DNA of 64,000 nt. It comes from Isoetes taiwanensis. Lineage: Eukaryota > Streptophyta > Lycopodiopsida > Isoetales > Isoetaceae. The notes under the pieces are model-generated. The model was not told the DNA's origin. It saw only the letters and a program-made list of their open reading frames with translations, and searched no databases. Where the stretch lies: the NCBI GenBank assembly GCA_021234155.1, contig JAJEKV010000011.1:7921132-7985131 (forward strand), read 5' to 3'. Positions 57,973 through 64,000 of this stretch are shown here, piece after piece. The first letter of the stretch is position 1; the number at the start of each line of letters is the position of its first letter. Both the position numbers and the translations under genes were made by a program.

Positions 57973-58570
57973 CCACTGTTTATGCCAAAATCATTTGCTT
58001 TGATAATGTGTCCGAAATTGGAATGGGTATTTTTATAACTTAAGGTTTCTGAAGGTTTTATGGGGGTATTTGTATGTCAAACCGTATAATGATGACGGTG
58101 GCAACTGGGATTTTCAACCCTAGAATCTTGGGCGGGCATTTTGGAGGTTTTTTTTTCTATTTTTGGTTGTTACGTTTTGGGTAGGAAGGCGACACGAGGT
58201 CCCTGTGGAGGGCGGCGTGCTTTTTAGGAAGTCGTAGCTTCAGTTGCATGTTTTTCTTTCTGTAGTTTTTTTCCAGAAGCCATAGCTTCAATTGCATAGT
58301 CATAGACGAAAACCCTGCTAGGGCTCTTCCAAGTCTGGATCCTGGTTGCACCTTCGGATACGGGTTCTACCTCCAGCAGTTGCGCATCTCTTTGACGTAG
58401 GTTAAACAGGGGCTCATGAAAGGGATCGCCTTTTGGGTTTGCCGATCTCGTATTTAGTCGGCCGGAAATGCTCGCATCCGCCTTGAGGGTTTTAGATAGT
58501 CCGTGTTTTTGCAAGGCTTGGAGCGATTGCACGGATCCTTGGCATAGCCACAAAGAAAAACTTGTTGAAG
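57915..58570 (+). other. Probable 3' LTR and flank of the copia element
   Basis: The start is set by the polypurine tract and TG. GTAGCTTCAGTTGCAT and ATAGCTTCAATTGCAT near 58228 and 58281 are a short internal repeat. No LTR end can be set without its partner. Confidence 0.35.
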
Positions 58571-58576
58571 ATTGTC

Positions 58577-58652
58577 GAGGTTGGTTCATCGGGTAAGCCA
58601 AGGGCATAGGATTCTTGTTGGGGTTCGATTCCCAGGCCCCGACCGTTGCAAG
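58577..58652 (+). repeat. tRNA-like sequence (possible SINE head)
   Basis: TGGTTCATCGGG fits the A box and GGTTCGATTCC fits the B box of a pol III promoter, at tRNA-like spacing. GTCGAGG at the start and CCCCGAC at the end pair at six of seven positions. The D-arm and T-arm are partial and no anticodon stem forms, so it is not a functional tRNA gene. A tRNA-derived SINE or old pseudogene fits. Confidence 0.45.
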
Positions 58653-58689
58653 TCGGAGTCAGATCGGGGATCCAAAATTACTTACATAA

Positions 58690-58995
58690 GAAATCATTGG
58701 TTTTGTTTTTTAGGTGCCTCCTTAGAAATCGGCCCCTCTGTGATGAATCTGAGAAGTCTGTACTCTTTGGAAATGGCAGGTTGCTCTTGTAGGCCAGAGC
58801 TATGGCGGACTTCTTTATGCATGTTGGTAAAATAAACGCATAGTGAATGAGCTATTTGCTGGAAAAGCAGAGAAAAGCTTGTTGCAGAACTTTGAAAGCC
58901 CTGGTTTGTTGCAAGTGTGAGCTGTATCAGGGATCCGGAATCAGTGATCAGAACTATTGGTTTTATTTTTTAGGTGCCTCCTTAGAAATCGGGTC
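58690..58995 (+). repeat. Short direct repeat pair, 258 bp apart
   Basis: ATTGGTTTTGTTTTTTAGGT plus GCCTCCTTAGAAATCGG at 58693 recurs at 58951 with one change. They may be ends of two copies of the unit starting at the tRNA-like sequence. Confidence 0.6.
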
Positions 58996-59501
58996 AAATA
59001 GAGGCTATTTGACCCCATCTTGACTTGCACTTGAGGGCTAGAATTGCGCCCCATGGCATATGCTGTGAAATATGCCAGCATCGGATGGTCAGAAAAAATT
59101 AATAGACACCCGAAACGATAATGCACCCGAAACGATATAAATGGTGCAAGCACTCTCATGATTATCTCTATATATTATATTACACAATAATACCAAGATA
59201 TCATTTCATCGTCTCTTGTTTGCCTCAATCCGCCTCCATTGTCGCAAACGTTCACAAATCTGACATGTGACCGTAAGATATATTAAGTAGAAAACTTGCA
59301 GATACTAAACAATGTCCCTTTTTGCCTTCTGGATTGGTTTTTGCATCTTAGTAATATACTTTAGTGAGGTGATTTTATAAGCATTGTGACACACTTGCAT
59401 GCACCCTCTTGTGTGCTGACATCTCTCACACAAACCAACACCGGAAATCTATCAGTCACGAACTACCTTTTGACTGCCAGTCCTTTAATATTGTTAACAG
59501 A
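58996..59501. other. Intergenic, nothing recognised
   Basis: A small direct repeat ACCCGAAACGAT/CACCCGAAACGAT lies at 59109-59135. No gene. Confidence 0.4.
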
Positions 59502-60575
59502 CCTTCCTAGGATGGGTTCTATGATACACCAGTGAAGTGGTGTTCTCATTGAGCTTTGTAAAATCATTGAGTACAAATTGATTCCCCTACTAGGGGTAGA
59601 AAAAATTTGAAAAAACTTAAAAAATTAAATGCCCCGAAAAGACAATCATCGAGAGCACTTCAAAACTAAAGAATAAAAGAGAAAAGGTGGTTGATCCACT
59701 GCTTGGTCTATGCGAAGATGAGAAAAACTAGCGAATCGCTTCTCATCGGGATGAAAAACCTCGTCCTTTCGAGTTTCTTAGAAAAAACCCTAATGAGAAA
59801 CAGTCACTAATGCTCTTGAAGAATGTTGGCGGCATCCAAACTAGAATAAAGACAACCTGAAGACGTTGCGCCACGCAAATTGAAGCACGACCCCCACGTA
59901 AACTGAGAACTACAACCTTACCTACAGAGTCAAGGCTGAAAAGAAAATAACCCATCAGGAAGTTCGATGCCTCAAGCAAAAATGCACACCAATGTGCCAT
60001 ATCAAACATATGTATAGTAAGACTCAGAGGCTCCAGGCCATGCCAAGAAAAGAAACAACAGCCGACCAATCGGGAACCGTCCGCAGAAATGATCGTCGCG
60101 GGAAAGAACATCCGATTAATGCTGCCTCGGAGGCTACATTGCCACGCCGAGAGAAAATGAAAAAGAATATTGTCTCAGAGGCTACAGTACGACGCCGAGG
60201 AATAATGAAATGATAAGTATGCCATAGAGGCTACAGTGCCATGCCGCGAAAAAATAAAAAATAAAAATATATGCTGCAACCCGAGAAGTATAGAAAAATA
60301 GGCAGACATGAAGATGACTAACCAACTAATAGAAAATGAAGCAACTTTGCAAATGAGCGTAACAAAAAGAAACAAAAAATCAGACGTAGATATGACAAAC
60401 AAGCTCAGATATGATAGAGGAAGAGGGGGCGGGAAACTTGTGGAGCCAAAAAATTAGCAGAATAGAAAAGAGCTCAAGAGAACGCCGATGACTGGAAAAG
60501 AAGAAGGAGCTGATATAAATAGAAGATGCAAGGTAGGACGTCCCCATCCAAGGAATGTTGGGTCCTATGATACAC
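59502..60575. mobile_element. Possible fourth member of the structured non-coding family
   Basis: It contains the ENE-like hairpin (59740-59799) and, near the right, AACGCCGATGA like the GCGCCGATGA block of the other copies. CCTAGGATGGG at 59506 has an inverse partner CCCATCCAAGG at 60543 (one mismatch). GGGTTCTATGATACACCA after the left arm recurs as GGGTCCTATGATACACCA after the right arm, as if a second head-to-tail module began there. Overall similarity to copies 1-3 is low. Confidence 0.45.
59740..59799 (-). promoter_or_regulatory. ENE-like stem-loop, diverged copy
   Basis: In minus-strand sense: UUCUCAU/AUGAGAA outer stem, GGG, U6, a CUAAGAAACUCGAAAGGACGAG-like middle with a CUCG/CGAG option, a short U5 tract, CAUCCC. 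Sequence of the outer stem differs fully from copies 1-3 but still pairs. Confidence 0.6.
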
Positions 60576-60970
60576 CAATTGTGGCCAATAGAAGAGGAAT
60601 CTAACTCAAAAGAATGGAGCAACTAGGAGGACTAGCAAAAAATGAAACAAATGAAAGATTCGACAAGGGAGACAAGCAAAGAAGAAACGACGAAGCAAAG
60701 CTGAAGAAGGAAATGGGACAATCAGAGCAGAGAGCAAAAAACATGATATATGGACACCAAGAGGGCAAAGAGAAGCAAGGCAAATGAGCCAAGGTCAAGA
60801 TTGATAGCAAAGGATCAACAATAAACAAAGAAAAAAAGACCCATGGACTAATGGACACGATGAGAGAAAAAAAATATAACACAATGATAAGCCAAGAGAT
60901 GGAGCAAATAGTGATGGAGCAAACATGATGAACCGAGATAAGTGGAACAAAGACGAAACAGAAGAAATAT
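60576..60970. other. Purine-rich low-complexity sequence
   Basis: GAAACAAAG/AAAGAACAAAG-type sequence with no gene. Frames on the minus strand are serine/phenylalanine-rich artefacts. Confidence 0.5.
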
Positions 60971-61922
60971 AATAGGAATGAGCAGGACCAATGAATCAAA
61001 AAGAAGAAAGAACCAACGGGTGAAAAGGATCCAAGAAGAACAAAATGGAACTAAGGGAATAGATGGACTAAGGATGCAACTGAGGCAAACATGGAACAAT
61101 GCATTAAAAGAAGACAACTGAGAAAGAGGAAGAAAAAAGTGGCATTCATGCACCAGAGTAGCAAAGACGAGACCGAAGATTGAGAAGAAAGAACAGACCA
61201 AAGATATTGAAGAAAGGAGGACCTCAACAATGGCTATATGGCAAGCGACATGACAAAATCCAGGAATTAAACAAGCCTGATGAACTAAAATGATAAAAAC
61301 GAACAATCAACACGAAGTGAAGCCAAGCACATAAGGGACAAGATAATTATATCATAACGTATAGTAGGTAAGAACATGATATCATGAAGCAATACGCAAA
61401 GCAAGCTAAAAACAAGATGTATAGAACCTCGACCACAATGGCCATGGCATAGTACAAAAGTAAGAAAACGAATAGATAAGAGTTAGAGAGTAAAAAAACA
61501 AAGGGATCGAGTGGGAGAAATATGATACATGATATTTGGAGAGACAATAAAAACAAATGAAAAAGTCAGAACCCGCGAGGCAAATGAGACTAAAGAGACG
61601 AATAATTGCGAACCCGCGAGGCAACTCAGACTAAAGAGACGAACGAGTGCAAATATCAAGACTCGTTGGAGCAAACCAGACTATAGAGTAAATGGAACAG
61701 AAGGGCAAAGGAGCATATGTAATGCATGGAGCAACTGGAGGAAAGGAAAACAAAGGGAATAAGAGCACAATAAAGGAGCAAACACACGATGAATAAGGAA
61801 GGAAGGAAGGAAGGAAGTTTATTTTAACGTCCACGGAGGCCAGAGGCCTATGAGGCGACATTGCAAGGTGCAAAAAAGCCAAAACCCCAACACCAAAACA
61901 AACAATGTAATCAGACAGAGAA

Positions 61923-61974
61923 CCCTACTAGGGATGAAAAAAACCCCACTTGGGAGGAAAAACCCTACAAATAG
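61923..61974 (-). promoter_or_regulatory. ENE-like stem-loop in LINE 3' end
   Basis: In minus-strand sense: UAGGG, U5, CCUCCC, AAGU, GGGG, U7, CAUCCCUA. The outer stem is shorter than in other copies. Confidence 0.7.
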
Positions 61975-61989
61975 GCTCTCAAATACCAT

Positions 61990-62460
61990 GCCCCGTGGAA
62001 GAGCAAGTCCGGCGGCCGAAATCTGCGCAGGGATGTAAGCTCCCGGTCGCGCTACCATAGGTGATGCGAGTAAGCGATGTAGCGGTGTGTCCGAGCATCT
62101 AAGATCAGTGTGCTTTGCTCGCGGACATGGGCATATGCCGGGCACCCATTGGAGGGCATGGTGCTCATCCTCTATCACGTGCATCTCACAACACCGACAT
62201 ATCCTCTCCTCCCAGGGGATCCCGTGCCGCCATTCACCCCCAAATGACTGCCTCAATTCGAGGTAATGGGAACCCGCCCTATGGCGGCAATAGCTCTCCG
62301 TTTCTTCACAGAGATGTGTGCTTTCTGGCACCGATGGGGTCCATGCTCAAGGCTGGGATTAATCTGAGCGTGATAGTGCTCTGTCTTGGGCTTTGCAAGA
62401 GTAGAGGCATCCCACAGAGTGGCAGCATAGCCCGCATCCAATTGCCCATTCTGCGCATAG
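61990..62460 (-). pseudogene. LINE ORF2 C-terminal end
   Basis: The minus frame reads RAGSHYLELRQSFGGEWRHG, then IPWEERICRCCEMHVIEDEH and HALQ, the cysteine/histidine segment after the reverse transcriptase in several LINE clades, then LHRLLASPMVARPGAYI. It matches the decayed end of the LINE at 39895-43033 (QLLASPMVARLASYIL). The frame runs on through the hairpin to 61819 but this part is probably 3' UTR. 5' truncated. Confidence 0.8.
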
Positions 62461-63400
62461 GATAAAAGGAACAAAGACGAAAGAACAAAGATCTTAGGAG
62501 CTAACGGGAACAAAGAATGAGTAGGACCAATGAATCAAAAGGAAGAAAGAACCAACGGGTCAAAAGGATCCAAGAAGAACAAAATGGAACTAAAGGAATA
62601 GATGGAAAGGGTGCAACTGAGGCGGAACAATGCATTAAAAGAAGACAACTGAGAAAGAGGAAGAAAAAAGTGGCATTTATGCACCAGAGGAGCAAAGACG
62701 AGACTGAAGATCGAGAAGAAAGAACAGACCAAAGATATTGAAGAAAGGAGGACCTCAACAGTGGCTATATGGCAAGCGACATGACAAGATCTAGGAATTA
62801 AACAAGCCTGGCGAACTAAAATGATAAAAATGAACAATCAACATGAAGTGAAGCCAAGCACATAAGGGACAAGATAATTATATCATAGACCAAATTAGAC
62901 ATCAAGCATTATAAATACGTATAGTAGGTAAGAACATGACATCATGAAGCAATACGCAAATCAAGCTAACAACAAGATGTATAGAACCTCGACCACAATG
63001 GCCATGACATAGTACAAAAGTAAGAAAACGAATAGATAATAGTTAGAGAGTAGAAAAACAAAGGGATCAAGTGGGAGAAATATGATACATGATATTTGGA
63101 GAGACAATAAAAACAAATAGGAAAGTCAGAACCCGCGAGGCAAATGAGACTAAAGAGACAAATACGTGCGAACCCGCGAGGCAACTCAGACTAAAGAGAC
63201 GAACGAGTGCAAATATCAAGACTCATTGGAGCAAACCAGACTATAGAGTAAATGGAATAGAAGGCCAAAGGAGCATATGTAATGCACGGAGCAACTGGAG
63301 GAAACGAAAACAAAGGGAATAAGAGCACAATAAAGGAGCAAACACACGATGAATAAGGATAAAAGGAACAAAGACGAAAGAACAAAGATCTTAGGTAACA

Positions 63401-64000
63401 GGATCAAAGAATTAAAAAAAAAAGAAAAAGAAAAAACAAATTGGAACTAAAGGACTAGACGGATCAAAGGTGCAAATGAAGCCATATGGAACAAAGGATT
63501 AACGAAGAGAAAAGAGAAAGAGGTGGGAAATGAGGCCGTCATACCAAGAAATAACAAGGAATAAGCAATACTCAAAAATTGACAACAACTCAACGACTGA
63601 TAACAAGTCAGGTGAGAACCGAAGATAGAGAAGAAGGGGACAAACCAACTATATACGAGAAAACCCGCAGAGAAGTGGACCTCAACAAAGGTGATAAGAA
63701 ACTAAAGGTCTAACGGAAGTAAACGATGCCACAGAATAAACCATTGGGAATAATGAGGCAAGACCAATGAAAATGTAACCAGAAAGCATCATGGAGGTAC
63801 TGAGCCACTATAAGAATGCCATCAACTAAAAGGAACATCGTAAAGCGAAAGAACAACTGGCCCAAAGACATTAATCTTGCAATGCAATGCGAAAGACAAG
63901 CTGAGTGGAATAACTAGAGAAGTGTCATTAAAGGAGGTAAAAGGGATCCACATGAGCAACCGGCAGATGGCCATCTCATGCAAAATTACCAAAATCTACA
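63401..64000. other. Purine-rich sequence, no gene recognised
   Basis: Continuation of the AAAG/GAAC-rich sequence beyond the tandem unit. No coding or repeat structure stands out. Confidence 0.5.

Larger units (their letters stand above)
61797..62460 (-). mobile_element. LINE 3' end, TTCC-tailed clade, inserted in a tandem unit
   Basis: From the right, minus-strand coding sequence (62460-61990) is followed by the ENE-like hairpin, the GGCCTCCGTGGACGTTAAAA-type terminus and a short TTCC tail (61797-61817). Comparison with the empty unit at 63353 places the insertion between GATGAATAAGG and ATAAAAGG, with a short duplication of about 4-6 bp. Confidence 0.88.
60971..63400 (+). repeat. Tandem duplication of a purine-rich unit, about 0.9 kb, one copy carrying a LINE
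   Basis: Unit 1 is 60971-61796 plus 62461-62515; unit 2 is 62516-63400. Shared words include AAGAACCAACGGGT, CATAAGGGACAAGATAATTA and AACCCGCGAGGCAA. Unit 1 is interrupted by a LINE end. Unit 2 has about 33 extra bases near 62887 and is uninterrupted at the LINE site (GAATAAGGATAAAAGGAAC, 63353). Confidence 0.88.

Noticed and set aside
58577-58652. Functional tRNA gene
   Set aside because: No anticodon stem, mismatches in the T-arm and acceptor stem; only the pol III boxes are convincing.
60601-61674. Several minus-strand frames rich in Ser, Phe and Leu
   Set aside because: Complement of purine-rich low-complexity sequence, not conserved in frame between the two tandem units.

Overview
The window looks like nuclear DNA of a land plant with a large, repeat-rich genome, possibly a fern or another seed-free lineage; the species cannot be fixed from the sequence. 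The signs are a CACTA transposon carrying an F-box/kelch gene, a Ty1/copia remnant, several LINEs, S-domain receptor-kinase remnants and GT-AG introns. I see no clearly intact host gene. Almost everything is transposon layered on transposon, and the layers can be ordered from target-site duplications and from empty sites in paralogous copies.

Layout. (1) 1-15737 and 19903-26867 are two copies of one segment, with 15738-19902 between them. The segment holds a piggyBac-type transposase gene with AT-hook motifs in its N-terminal exons (16383-17335). A CACTA element (17336-23631, TSD TCA) splits this gene, so the catalytic part resumes at 23632. Copy A starts inside its CACTA (1-2444) and then has the piggyBac part (2445-3823). 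The CACTA carries a captured F-box/kelch gene. (2) Copy A alone received a 10,096-bp element (4037-14132) with 22-bp perfect terminal inverted repeats and TSD TACT; copy B at 25241 is the empty site. It encodes a transposase with SDG and HGKG motifs on the + strand. On the - strand it has a coiled-coil/zinc gene, a HAD-type phosphatase and a Ulp1-type protease. A 303-bp LINE end has broken the transposase gene. (3) 28073-29160, 33745-34760 and 45090-46204 are three copies of a non-coding, head-to-tail two-module element full of conserved hairpins. (4) 29371-31261 is a twin-primed (internally inverted) LINE, 35963-39410 a related 5'-truncated LINE, and 39895-43033 a LINE of another clade ending in a TTCC microsatellite. 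(5) 49381-52300 is a tandemly duplicated S-domain receptor-kinase pseudogene. (6) 55130-57970 is a decayed copia element. (7) 59500-64000 is purine-rich, with a tandem duplication and another LINE 3' end.

The most interesting signal is a stem-loop with two U-tracts (about GGG-U4-6-CCUC ... GGGG-U5-7-(A/C)AUCCC in RNA). It matches the ENE triple-helix RNA-stabilising element. I find seven copies: in three 3' regions of the TTCC-tailed LINE, in the three two-module elements, and in a fourth related element. The stems differ between copies by compensating base changes. The same elements have two more hairpins with compensating changes, so they appear to be structured RNAs or rolling-circle-like elements sharing an RNA-stability motif with a LINE.
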